Shown here piece by piece: positions 34,901-45,326 of a stretch of DNA of 64,000 bases. Under the pieces are notes generated by a model. The model did no database searches. It worked only from the letters and a program-made list of their open reading frames with translations, and was not told the DNA's origin. This DNA is from Nymphaea colorata. Taxonomy: Eukaryota > Streptophyta > Magnoliopsida > Nymphaeales > Nymphaeaceae. The position numbers and the translations under genes are program-made. Where the stretch lies: the NCBI RefSeq assembly GCF_008831285.2, contig NC_045143.1, positions 23,252,302 to 23,316,301 on the forward strand. The letters are read 5' to 3'. The first letter of the stretch is position 1, and each line of letters opens with the position of its first letter.

Positions 34901-37900
34901 TGGGGAACCAATAACAATAGAAAATTAGGTTTTTTTTTAATCTATCATTAGTCGAAACCAAATGAATAAATCCTTTTCTAAGAGTATTGAGCCTTAGATC
35001 CTAATTGGATCTCGAACCCTCAACGTAAAAGATCCAAAACCAAACCAATAATTATAATCCATTCAAAAGATCTAAATGGCTACAAATCTAAGATCCAGAC
35101 TCTAAATCACACTGCGTCAGACTTCAATGCTTGATGTTGTGTTTGCTTGATGCTTGTGTTTGTTGGGTTGTTTTTCATTGACAAATTGATACTTGACACA
35201 CGATCAATTTGAAATATGCAACCATAATGTAACTTAATGGTTTAGTTTCTTGTTATTACAGAGTAACTATAACTTAACCATGGCGTTGTCTTATATTCTA
35301 TGTTTAAATGACTTATATTGAAAGTCAATAGTTAGCGAAACTGGCCCCCATGAGTTGACCTGCTTAGTCATGAGTTGCGATTGACTGGGTTTTAAAACTC
35401 TTTACACTCTTTGCCAACTGGACAACTTCAAAATTATGCTTCCTAGAACCTTCTAAATATTTCATAATTACCCTAATGAAAAATAAAAGCCTGCAGATGC
35501 AGCAGCAGTTGATACGACTGTAGAATAACATAAAATAAGAATTCAAACAAAATAACACATGCATGATTCAAAATTTACAGATTCTAAAGAAGAAACTATT
35601 GAACAAAATATGAAAACGCAGTTCTGTATGTGTTTCATGAGTGTGTATGGTGTAAAGAACAAAACTGAAATCATAAATTTTGGATTGGAAAGGACTTGGT
35701 CAACTTTGACCGAGTTCTAAATCAGACGGATACGCTCTTGCGTATGTTGACCGAATCCGGTACTGTTTGACCAGTACCCAAGAAGTACCCGGGACAGTAG
35801 CAGTACTAGTATCGGTGTCGTACCTGACCGGTACGGATATGCCTGTCTTTACAGCAGTACCCATGTCCGGATAAAGCAAGAATGATACAGCATAAATGAC
35901 CATCTTCTCAGATTTTGTATGTTTTCACTTTTCTATTTATCTACTTTTTGGATTTTCTTTTTCCAATTTTATTGGAAGTTCATGAGATTTTTTTTTTTGT
36001 CATTTGGAAAAACTTCCTAGCAGAGCCTGCCAGGAAATTGCTGAGAACAATATGTTAACATGCAATTGCTATCCTTGCAGGCAGTTGATATGTTTCGTGA
36101 AGCTGCAAAGATTGCACCTCAAAATGTGTCTGCACATTATGGACTTGCTTCTGCTCTTCTTGGAATGTCAAGAGATTGCATTAATTCTGGTGCATTTTGG
36201 TGGGGTGCTTCTCTATTAGAGGTCTGCTTTCTAGATGTTGTTTTCTCCATTATGCCTTTTAGTGCTTGCTATTCAATGGACATTACTGGTATTGCAGGAA
36301 GCTTCTGTCATTACCAGAGGCTGTTGTCACACTGCAGGAAACATGTCGCCCCTTTGGAAGTTGCTTGGGGATATTGAGGTATTGAAGCATGTCATTTTAA
36401 AGCTCTTGTTACTAGAGCATATGTCACAATAGACATTTATCTTAAAAGATGGGCTTGATGCGTTAGCTGCTACAGTCCTGAGCTGTACATTATAGAATAT
36501 CACACAGTTGCAAAAATTGGAAAATTAAATTGAACTACAGAAGATTCATTCAAAAGTTGGAATACTTCAGTTCAGGCATTAAAAGCAAGTAGGAAGCAGC
36601 TTGTTTGATAACTTGGGGAAGCTGTGCAAGAACTTGAAAGTTCTCAAGAATTTATGTTTTTGAGGGAATAACCATTTTTGAGTCACAAGACAAATATGTT
36701 TCAAGGAAGTGTCTCAAAAGTGTCTTTCTTGAGAATTCTAACAATTGGGCTTTCTTGGGAAATTTTTGGATATTTAAAATATAAGATCAAAAGTTGAAAA
36801 AACTCTGATGCTATTTCTAATGGAAATTAAAGAATATATTACTAATTTACTAGAGTTTTTCCTGAAATAGTGCAAAAAATAATATTTTTTTCTGAACTAA
36901 TGGTAGCATAAAAAATATATATAATGAATATTTGTAATTGTAAATATTTTCTTGTTATGTTCAGTTGTATAATCTTAACTGTTCATGTCATTAGCATAAA
37001 TTTCTTTTAATATTGCAACATTTTGCAGAATATTTTGATTTTGTGGCTATCTTTTGAGCATACTAATTGGAATTCTTGAGGATGTCAAGATTTTTTACCA
37101 TTGTCAGTGGATTCTCAAGTTGCAGACTATAAATTTGTGTTTGACATTTTAATGAGAAGGCACACCTAAATTGATTGAGGCTGCGATCACATTGTTTAAC
37201 CCTCTGATATTATGACCATGTTTTCTGACATGGCATCAGAGGCACAAATCGGGGACTGTTTTCTTCCGAAGGTGTGATGTTGGAGATCTCTTATGTGCCA
37301 CATGTCAAATATTCATTTCTCTGTTTCTCCTAATCTGATCTTCTCATTCTAAGTCAGCTTGTTGTTTATAATTTGTTCTTCTGTCTACCTATTTTTATCA
37401 TTCTATACGTCGTTTATTCACATGTTATAATTCTTCATCTACTTATTGACTGCGCCCATGACTCCTATGGTTAAAAACTCACTGAGTCAATCCATTGACT
37501 TGGGTGACCTGGCTTGGCTTGTCTTCTTATTGGGTCAACCTGGTAGGCAAACTCGTTTATGTATGAAACTCGACATAACCCGGCCAAGACTCTACTGATG
37601 CAGTGACTTGGGTGAGTTTCACATGCAACTCTACTGAATTGGTCGTGCAAGACTTTATAATGAGCGAGTCAATGGTTAAACGACACAATTTAAACAAAAA
37701 AAAAAACTTTATGGTTATTTTATAATGATGTTAAGAGAAACCTGTCTTAGATATAGGAGAAACCCAACTGGGTTCATTTCTCTGTAGCGAGGGTTGAAGC
37801 AAACCCCCTTTTCATTGTCAGCCAGAATGCGTATGCACCTTTTTCATCCATCGGCCATATTCCGGTAGGTGCGGCGACTCTAACAATGATGTCAGCATCA

Positions 37901-40900
37901 ACAAAGAATCCAGCAGGATTAAGGCACATTTTTTGTTTTTTGTCCTTGTTGTTTGCTGCTTGCACTATTGCCGCTTTTTCTTTTTGTAACCATGTTTGCA
38001 GCCACATTTCCAGTATCTTTGTCTCTTACACATTTTCTGCTCTCTAACTCCCTTTCTGGAATTTTTCGTTTCCTCGTGACTCTCTCTCTTTCTCATGGTC
38101 TGATGCTCTTACCTTTGCTACTAATTTCTTTGGATTTTGAACTTGGATCGCTCTAGAAGAAATACCATTTTGCTGTGGTTAGATAATAAATTGTGATGCG
38201 TAGACTGTTTGCATGGTTAGATATAAATTATTTTCTTAAAAAAATGTCAACAAAAGTTGGCCTGCGTCATGAGTTGACCCACCAAGTGTCGAGTCACAAA
38301 TGGCCGAATTGAGTCCCAAGTTACGTTGTTTAAAATATTGCAAATGTCTTATTTCTTCCTTAGTCTGTCATCCCCTTTTGCAGGCCTCTTTACTATATGT
38401 CCTATTTCTCTCTCTCTGCTCTTTAAAATCTGTTTTGTTTCATTCAAACCTGTCTTTTCTTCTGCACTTTGTTGGGCACAAGTCAATAACATACCCTATT
38501 ATTCTGTCTAAGCTCTGATCAGCGCCCACATACAACATCAACATTATTTGGTTCCAAATTCAGAGCAATGCCTATCATGCACTCTCTACTGATTCACTTG
38601 CCATTTCTTCATCAAGACTATGAATACAAGCAATGTCATCGCCCACTTGAAATGCAGTGCGGACTTTCACAATCTTTACTTTTTTGTTATAATGCTCAAT
38701 CCACTTGTTAACTATGTCATCTGGTTACTTCAATAAGGTTCCCATGCTTGTGTTGGGGACACAGTAAGGCGGGTACTTGGCCACATAGTCACAGAAAACG
38801 CGTTTTTTTGAAAAAAACGCGAAAAAAATGCGATAAATTAAATGGCCGTTTACAACTAAAAAAAAAACGTGTTTTTTTTAAAACATTAAAAACGAAAAAA
38901 CGTGTTTTTAAAGCTTCTTTTTCTTGTTCTTTTCACTTTTTTCATTTTTTTAATGTCAAACTGTTTTCTTTTTTCTTTTTTATTTGTTGCAAATCTACTT
39001 ATCTTTTGATATTTGTGTTATTAGTATCTCACTTATTTTATTTTCCCCCCATTTTTAGCTTTTTATTTTTTTAAAAAAAATTAGCATATTTTTCCCATAT
39101 TTTCCCTTTTTTTTCAAGTTCGCCGTATTATACCTGAAAAAACCTCTCCGTTTAAAACTCCAAAACGTTATTTGTGACTATGTGTGAAATGCAAGTGAGT
39201 GTATAAAATCAAATACAAACATGATGGAAGCATCAAAAGCTACAGGGCTGAGCATCTTGCTGAAGATTCACTTAGTAAGCTAGACAAGTTTATGACAAGA
39301 TATTTAGTCGAAGTGTCAGAATGACACCATTTGGATGTATTCTTACAAGTTAATATGAAAGAAGTATACATGGAGCAACCACTTGTGTACATGGAAGGAA
39401 GTTCAAGGGGTTATGTCTGCATGCCAAGAGAGAGCCATATATGGACTTCAAGCAAGCGTTGTGGTCATGGTTTGACATTGCACTGCTTGCCCCTTCTATC
39501 CTGTCTTCTCTTCGTTTGCCATTTTTTTTCTTGCAAAATCCCCCATATGTGTATGATCTTCATATTCAAAATATTAGGGAGCAACATAAAAATGATTTTT
39601 TTCAATTTCTAGATTATTTTTTGTAAGAGATTGAGCATCAACTGTCTGAAGGTGTCCTATAAACCCATCCTGCATATCCAAAAAGTATGATATGTGTATC
39701 AATTTTCATGATTGCAGACATAAAACGGACACCAAGATGATTAGTTTTCTGAAAAATACTATATATACACATAGCACCAACACAAAAGATGTCACTTAAA
39801 TAGTATATTTGTGCATTATACATAGACATTATACCCATGGTTTGCCCAATACTTCGCCGACACATAAAACTTGATTGATACCTAGATGACTTGGCGATGT
39901 CATCATCTGACTTGGTTGAGTCTTGCAAATTTCCTTTTTTTGTTTTTCCTTTGGACCAAGTAAATGACTTCTGTGTTAGCTTGGCTGAGTTTTTAAACAT
40001 TGGTTTGACAGCAAAGGTCATGGTATTTACTGGAGCTTTAGTTATTCATTTTGCTGCACCATTACATTGTGTTTGTGCATCACCATTTGAATGTGGAAGT
40101 CAGCTATTGATCCTCATGCCTGTTTTTGGGAATTGTTGCAGATTGTTCTCCATTATTCGTTAAACTGTGCAGCAGCATTATAATTTATCCATCCCCTTAG
40201 TGCATCTTCACAAGCTTGTGCGTTCTCTTGTCATACGAATGATGTTATCTTGATTAAGTCAGCAATCTGGAAGATAATACCATGTTCCTGTGATGTCCAT
40301 TTCAAAACCTGGAAAGAAAGGAAAATGGTCCAGATAATATGGCTGTAAGCATATAGGAGTGTTAAACAGGTTTTTGAGCTACAAAGCCATGAAAGTAAAT
40401 GACATTCTTTCTGCATAGAAAATATTTCATATTAGTATTTAGTACCATGTGATAGTTTCGGGTTTTATTGTGTGAAAATACTACAACTATCCGCTTATGC
40501 TCCTAAGTTTTGATTTTACTATGTCTTTGTGTTTGTGTCCAGTGTCTCATTGTAGGAAAATAAATGTTCAGCAGCTGCTACACATCCTTAGATGCATCAT
40601 GCGTATACTATAGTTGGATTAACATGTGGAGGCTCTAATGACTAGTTGCTTGATCTTTCAGATGACCTATGCAAAATGTTCACCATGGTCACAAGAAAAT
40701 GGATGTTGTGAAATTGATGAGGCAGCTTTTGCAGCCTCTATCCTGACTTGGAAGGAGAAGTGCCAATTGGCTGCTGTTACTGCAAACCGTGCTTATCAAA
40801 AAACTCTGCATTTGACTCCATGGCAGGCAAACATGTATGCTGATGTTGCAATTTCTTTGGATTACATTTGTTCCCTGAAACAATTGAAACCAAATGATGG

Positions 40901-43667
40901 GACTGATCGGTATGTTTTCTTCTTATTCCGTTTATGAAAATGTGATTTTCGTGATACCAGTTGCACAAATTGATCATTCGTCTATCAGGCAGCTAGCAGA
41001 GAAGATGTCACTTGGTGGATTGGTTCTTGAGTGCAGCAACAGTGAGTTTTGGATAGCCTTAGGGTGTTTGGCCAATTATGGAGCATTGCAGCAACATGCA
41101 CTCATTAGGGGATTGCAGTTGTGTGTTTCTCATGCTGCATCATGGTCTTACCTTGGAAAGGTTAGTGAATTAAAAAAAATCATCAATGATTTGACAGGTT
41201 AAAGTAAGTTGGATCTTTTTTTATTTTTTTTGCTTGGAGCTTGTTTGGATGTATTTGGAACTTGTTTATGCAAAAATTGTGTTGGGGGGAAGCAATTTTT
41301 AATAACTTGATTTTCTTTACTGATGCTCTTTGTGATGTGTGGGCGCAAGTTTAAAAATCTTCCTCCTCCTGCCAGACTACATTGTGCTAACTACAACACT
41401 ACATTGTCCAGAGGCCTAATTCAACATGTCACCTTTAAGAACCTGCTTCTTGTCTGGTGTCGGCCCAGTTTTTTCACTACAATTTGTCAAGCTCATTGTA
41501 GATGCAATTCTCTTAAACAGTGTTTCATCCTTGACAATATCACTAATCTCGGCCCTAACAGTGCAAAGTATACCAGAAACAGTTAGGATGGAGTCATGAC
41601 CATCCGAGAAAGCGCTCATAACCAATAGTGCTGGTCTCCCTCTCACCAATGAATACAGTTGTGATGATGAAGTACCCATCACCATTGGTCCCTGTTGGAT
41701 ACTCCATCCTGTTTGTTGTTGACAATCTCCATGCCCTTGTATCTCTTCTGCTAAACAATCTCCTTACACATAATGGAGCTGTGACAGCTGGGTGGAGGAA
41801 GATCAAAAATAAAGGAGAAGATTGGAGAGTCAACTACTGCAAATGCCTCTAACACATATTTGAAATGAAGTTCTATTTCTTCCTAAAATTGCTCTTCAAT
41901 CTGACATGTTCAAAGAGACAGAGGTCAGCTAGATATCCTCAACATGAAATTTGAGGAAAAGCAATCAGATTATAATTTTGAGGCCACCAAAGGCATCTCA
42001 ATCATTACTTTTAGCCACTGAAATATTAAAAAATGCAAATAAAAGTAATAAGGTTATTGAAAATTTTAAGAAAAATATATTAAAAACATGGGCTTTCATT
42101 GATTTATCCATGTGTCATCTTCAAGCAGCTCTTTCATAAGGAGGGACATGTGGTCATTTCAAAGCAAACTTTAGATCGTGCTAGAAGTTTAGATCCTTCA
42201 CTTCCCTTGCCATGGGCTGCCATGTTGACCAACAGTTCTGCTGGGTAAACTATTTAATTTTGTATTTTTTAGCTTTAATGGTGGTTGTAGCTGTTTGGCT
42301 CTTAACCATACGAACACTAAATGGATGCACTGTGATGGTTTCAGGGATATTTCATGGGATGAGGCTTTTGAGAACTGTCTTCATTCAGTCAGATTGTTGC
42401 CTGTAATGTCCCAACGCCTTTTATTGCATGTCAAAGCTTACATGGTCTTTTATGTGTGCTTATGGATACGGCTCTGGGTATTATAAAGTTTATTCTCTTG
42501 ATTTAGTGTTAACTTTGGTTGATGATTTACCTGTTAATGTATTGCTCTTTCCCTCAAGCATTCTAGATCTTGAGTCTTAACTATCTGATAGTACAAATGT
42601 AGCAGTAGCTAACCGTGATGGTTCATGATATTTTTTTACAATGTTGAAATTCAAAAACACACTGGAATCATACATTTTTTTTTTGTTAATCTTCACACAA
42701 AAATGCATTCCATATAAGTGTTCATTAAATGGATTAGCATTTATATTTTTCATGTATTCCAATTTCATCATGTGTCCCTTATTTAGAGATGCTTTGATAT
42801 TTTTTCTAATATGCAGAAATTCATTTATGTGTTGTGAGAGAATGTAGAAATTGACTTGCCATGTGGGCATGTTTTGTCTGATCTGGTGATAGTTAGATGT
42901 ACGTAAGGTATCTGTCTGTCGCAGACAAGTTGAATTTTCCATTGTAATCATATAGTCAACTTTCATCTTGGTTCCAATACTTCAGTTTTTTTCAGCTGCT
43001 TTCTCAACTGATAGTTCAAACTTCAAACCAGTGTCACACAAAACATGTTATTTTAAAAAAAAAAAGCGTGAAAATGAAACTCCATAAAAAAGGGAAAAGG
43101 ATGCTTTTTTTTCAAAAAAAAAAAAAGAAAGAAAGAAAAAAGTGTCTTTTTTGAAGTGTGATTTTTTTTGGGGCGGTGGCATGAATTGTAGTTTTTGAAA
43201 ATTTTAAATGGTAAATTTGGAAAAAGTTAAATAAAATGTAAAGTTAAAACACTTAGTCGACAGAAGGGTAAAACAAGTCGATAAAAGTTTTAGGGTTTAT
43301 AAGTTTTGAAATTAGGAAAATTTTTGACTTCCGGCGAGTTTTCTGACTTCCAATTCACCGGCGTTCAATGTCGAGTGACAGCACACGAGTGGCATAACTG
43401 TCCACTCCGGCAGCAGTACAGCAGTCCCCTGGGCTTGCATGCTTGTATAGATTATTAAGCATTTTCAAGCAGTTTCGGCTCCAGCCTCAAAATTACATAT
43501 ATTAGCATGAGCTGGTAAAAGATGGTCCTGTATTAGTTTTCGGGGTTGTTTACCTCCTATTTAGTATGCTATATGATTGACTAATCTTTTATTTTTTCCA
43601 GGTAGTAGAATTCCAACTTGGGCTTGCGAAGCTTGCTTTCATTTCTGGTCATTTGCAATCTTCACAG
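25970..43667 (+). CDS. SKI3: SKI3/TTC37-like tetratricopeptide protein, N-terminal part (13 exons seen)
   Basis: This is the scaffold of the cytosolic Ski complex (SKI2-SKI3-SKI8), which feeds RNA to the exosome for 3'-5' decay. Exons: 25970 or 26033-26083, 26185-26397, 26483-26605, 29256-29339, 29437-29487, 29567-29659, 36081-36221, 36298-36378, 40662-40909, 40989-41160, 42129-42244, 42345-42402 and 43602-43667. All have GT-AG sites and matching phases, giving about 500 residues from Met26033. TPR motifs are evident, e.g. [56 protein letters not shown] and [14 protein letters not shown]. Family members run to about 1170 residues. The start is uncertain: Met25970 and Met26033 are both in frame, and an ag acceptor lies at 25976-25977. 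I found no exon after 43667, so the gene either continues across a very long intron beyond the window or is truncated by the retrotransposons that follow. Confidence 0.88.
26606..29255 (+). other. SKI3 intron 3 (2650 bp)
   Basis: It contains a (CT)n tract at about 26853-26876. The stretch 26900-28100 is pyrimidine-rich and differs in composition from the flanks, suggesting an old insertion. I cannot identify ends, a target duplication or a coding domain. The open frames there are leucine/serine-rich artefacts. Confidence 0.5.
30617..32293 (-). mobile_element. Decayed Ty3-gypsy pol fragment (RNase H to integrase)
   Basis: Reading on the minus strand from 32282 down: an RNase H-type region with [19 protein letters not shown] and [20 protein letters not shown], then VVDALSRK. 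Next is the integrase zinc-binding region at 31756-31500 ([16 protein letters not shown], with one Cys changed in SYRVYQMAK, and [20 protein letters not shown]). Last is the distal integrase core at 30893-30617 ([17 protein letters not shown], then [20 protein letters not shown] in another frame). Stops and frameshifts are frequent, and an AT-rich insert splits the integrase. It lies antisense in SKI3 intron 6. Confidence 0.85.
30900..31270. repeat. AT-rich insert with three roughly 110-bp degenerate tandem units, inside the gypsy integrase
   Basis: The block gaatctatataaacatt followed by attattcattacattaaaa occurs at about 31025-31060, 31128-31163 and (diverged) 31231-31260, preceded each time by a gagttacaga-type segment. 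It interrupts the integrase reading between 30893 and about 31500. Confidence 0.65.
32294..32556 (+). mobile_element. Ty1-copia LTR (251 bp) with adjoining primer-binding site, truncated element
   Basis: An LTR-like unit runs from TGTTGAATTAG (32294) to CTGCAACA (32544). It is followed directly by TGGTATCAGAGC (32545-32556), the initiator-Met tRNA primer site also found in the two complete copia elements here. It contains a (CT)n tract at 32483-32504. No gag-pol follows. It begins exactly where the gypsy RNase H homology ends. Confidence 0.75.
32557..34028. other. SKI3 intron 6 interior, unassigned repeat-derived DNA
   Basis: It follows the copia primer-binding site and contains a perfect hairpin (32755-32794). 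The rest is G-rich on the plus strand with no coding domain recognised, and is probably further degraded retroelement sequence. Confidence 0.4.
32755..32794. repeat. Perfect 15-bp-stem hairpin
   Basis: The stem ggagtctattcacgc (32755-32769) pairs exactly with gcgtgaatagactcc (32780-32794) across a 10-nt loop. Confidence 0.85.
34029..34136 (-). repeat. Terminal-type repeat of the ctatgtcacat family
   Basis: Read on the minus strand this begins ctatgtcacatgagtgcgag, continues through ggtgcYggtgccg repeats and aaatttgggtgcgagg, and ends in an AT dinucleotide tract. The same architecture occurs at 55145-55263, 55858-55960, 62732-62858 and 62974-63070. Confidence 0.7.
34137..36080. other. Right part of SKI3 intron 6
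   Basis: No coding exon is seen. At 35700-35890 there are tacccgg/gtaccRg repeats (aagaagtacccgggacag, gtacctgaccggtacgg) that look distantly related to the gtacgggtacggg family seen elsewhere in the window. Confidence 0.4.
38788..39178 (+). mobile_element. AT-rich DNA element with GTCACAGAAAACGCG ends, copy 1
   Basis: It starts GTCACAGAAAACGCG and ends AACGTTATTTGTGAC, which read inward is GTCACAAATAACGTT. Poly-A/T blocks with acgcg and acgtg motifs fill the interior, and gtattatacctgaaaaaac lies near the right end. Two more copies are at 55328-55632 (inverted) and 61798-62121. No protein is encoded and the target duplication is unresolved. Confidence 0.65.
39325..39475 (+). pseudogene. Ty1-copia reverse transcriptase relic
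   Basis: A single frame reads [20 protein letters not shown] then GSSRGYVC, followed after a shift by remains of the GLKQA..W region. This is the segment around KEEVYMEQPPG of copia reverse transcriptase, with several residues altered. It is only about 50 codons long, with no LTR attached. Confidence 0.75.
41161..42128. other. SKI3 intron 10
   Basis: Two open frames on the minus strand (about 41416-41685 and 41594-41833) have gene-like composition ([19 protein letters not shown]), but I do not recognise a family, and the frames shift into one another. This may be a decayed insertion. Confidence 0.3.
42403..43601. other. SKI3 intron 12
   Basis: Poly-A/poly-T rich. The agtgtcacacaaaacatg at about 43030-43047 resembles a diverged end of the GTCACAGAAAACG family. 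At 43468-43492 a 25-bp sequence, gcagtttcggctccagcctc with neighbours, recurs exactly at 45198-45222. Confidence 0.45.
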
Positions 43668-44600
43668 GTAGGTTGATTCTGACATTCTTAGTGCAAACTA
43701 ATCATTCATATGATCCATGTAATCGTATGTATGATGGGCTTATGCTTAGATATTTTGTTAATGAAAACAGTGGTTCTCAAATTCATGATGTTTGCCTTTG
43801 GCTGCATCATTTTGTTTTTTTTAACCTTTGGTGCATTTTAAATCCTTTGACTCTAATTATGCTTTTACAGTGAAGGCTTGCTGCAGCGTGTTAATGTTTG
43901 ACACTTCTTACTATTTTGCTTGTCACACGATATCTTTTATACTTGAAGCAGGAATATCTTTTCTATGGAATATAAATTCTGGCTTCTTGAATCCTTTGGT
44001 CTTATTTAACTTTTCTTCAAGTACAGTGTTTCAAGTGGCCACTAAATTTCCAAATTTTGTCGCTCATTGGTTGGCACCCGTGCATGCTGTGTTTTCTTAG
44101 GAGCATGGTTTAAAAGTTCCTCAGGATGGGGCCTTTATTCCTCTAATTCAAGTGTAGTTCACACCTCAAGGCATATTGATCACAAAAATTTCTATAAGGA
44201 AATCTTAGTGGGTTAGAGACATGTATTACCAGTTTTTCAGTTTCTTAGCTAAGAGAGTAGCAGAAAGGGAATTTTACTTTTATTATGAACATGATGAACT
44301 TTACGTCTCCTATGGTATAAACTACTGACATGCTGATGCTTTACTCAACTAAGAGAAAGATAAGTTTGTGATAAAAGCATGAACTAATCTACTTTCACCT
44401 GTCACAAATCTTACTAAAAGGAAAACCTTCATATGAGGTCAAAGTTGATGTGTGAACTTAGCATGCAAGCTGAGTAGATATATGTAACTTTATTTACTTT
44501 AACACTCTATGATTGTCAATCTTCTATAATTCTATTCTTTCAATTTCTTGTCAGAAGCTTTAATAGTTTTCACTTTGTTCTCCTTTTACCATTTTACATA
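43668..44600. other. Downstream of the last SKI3 exon seen, no exon recognised
   Basis: AT-rich sequence. I looked for the continuation of the tetratricopeptide region on the plus strand and did not find it. Confidence 0.4.
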
Positions 44601-44629
44601 CACAAGATTGGATGCCTAGTTGGGATCCA

Positions 44630-45134
44630 TATTGTAATAAAGATCCATTTGAGTCATTTTAGTCGTTCTATTTTTGTTATTCATTTGGAGCCTAATCTGA
44701 TTGATCCAAATTACTCGTAACCCTATTTAAGGGGCTCTTTCTTGTTTTGGGAATTAACCAATGCTTGATAAACCCTAAATTCTATTGTTTTCTCTTGTTT
44801 TTCATTGTTTTCTTTCATTTAAGTTTCATTTTCCAGACGTTGGTGTTCTTCTGGGGATTAGAGTTAATTTTCTAATCGTTGCATCAGAGTGGTATCAGGG
44901 CAAGGTCTCTCCTTCACCTTCGTGATGGCCAAGACATGAGGAATGATCCAGCTATGGGAAAATCAAATGAAAATGAAAATGGAAGTTTAGAGAAGAAGCT
45001 TGAAGATCTCGTGCTTTGCTTGATCAAATCGATTTACAATATGCACGAAATGGCAAGCACACATGGAGGAAAATATGGAAAACAAAAACATGCTCATGTG
45101 GAAAAGGCAAAACATGAAAATCAACTATATATAA
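44630..45134 (+). mobile_element. LTR-retrotransposon 5' relic with primer-binding site
   Basis: LTR-like sequence with a TATA-type ctatttaaggggc near 44724 leads to TGGTATCAGGGC at 44890-44901, one base off the initiator-Met primer site. An eroded gag-like start (ATGGCC at about 44925, then stops and frame changes) follows. It is cut off at 45134 by the short LTR. The left boundary is uncertain. Confidence 0.55.
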
Positions 45135-45325
45135 TGTAACAACCCGACCCACTCTTGGGCTCAGGCCCCTGGTTTGGCGGATCCCAACCTACTCCCTAGC
45201 AGTTTCGGCTCCAGCCTCAAAAAGGCTAGGAACCAGGACAGTCATCTCATTAATGACCCCACTTTATATGCCCTTGAAGATCTCTCGCAATCTTCAATAC
45301 ATGACTAAACTTTTGGGGTGTTACA
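45135..45325 (-). mobile_element. Short LTR (191 bp), minus orientation, with polypurine tract displaced to 48044-48054
   Basis: It runs from TGTAACAACCC to GGGGTGTTACA, so both strands read TGTAAC...GTTACA. Its continuation is interrupted by solo LTR B. After that insertion the sequence ccacccccctt (48044-48054), i.e. a purine tract AAGGGGGGTGG on the minus strand, adjoins it. This is the layout of polypurine tract plus 3' LTR of a minus-strand retroelement. The partner LTR was not found. Confidence 0.6.
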
Positions 45326-45326
45326 A

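Larger units (their letters stand above)
36379..40661 (+). other. SKI3 intron 8 (4283 bp)
   Basis: It contains an AT-rich inverted-end element (38788-39178) and a copia reverse-transcriptase relic (39325-39475). gagttgac/gggtcaacc-type degenerate repeats at 37480-37670 and 38260-38340 also occur in intron 6 near 30300-30400 and 35340-35400. No additional SKI3 exon was found. Confidence 0.55.
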
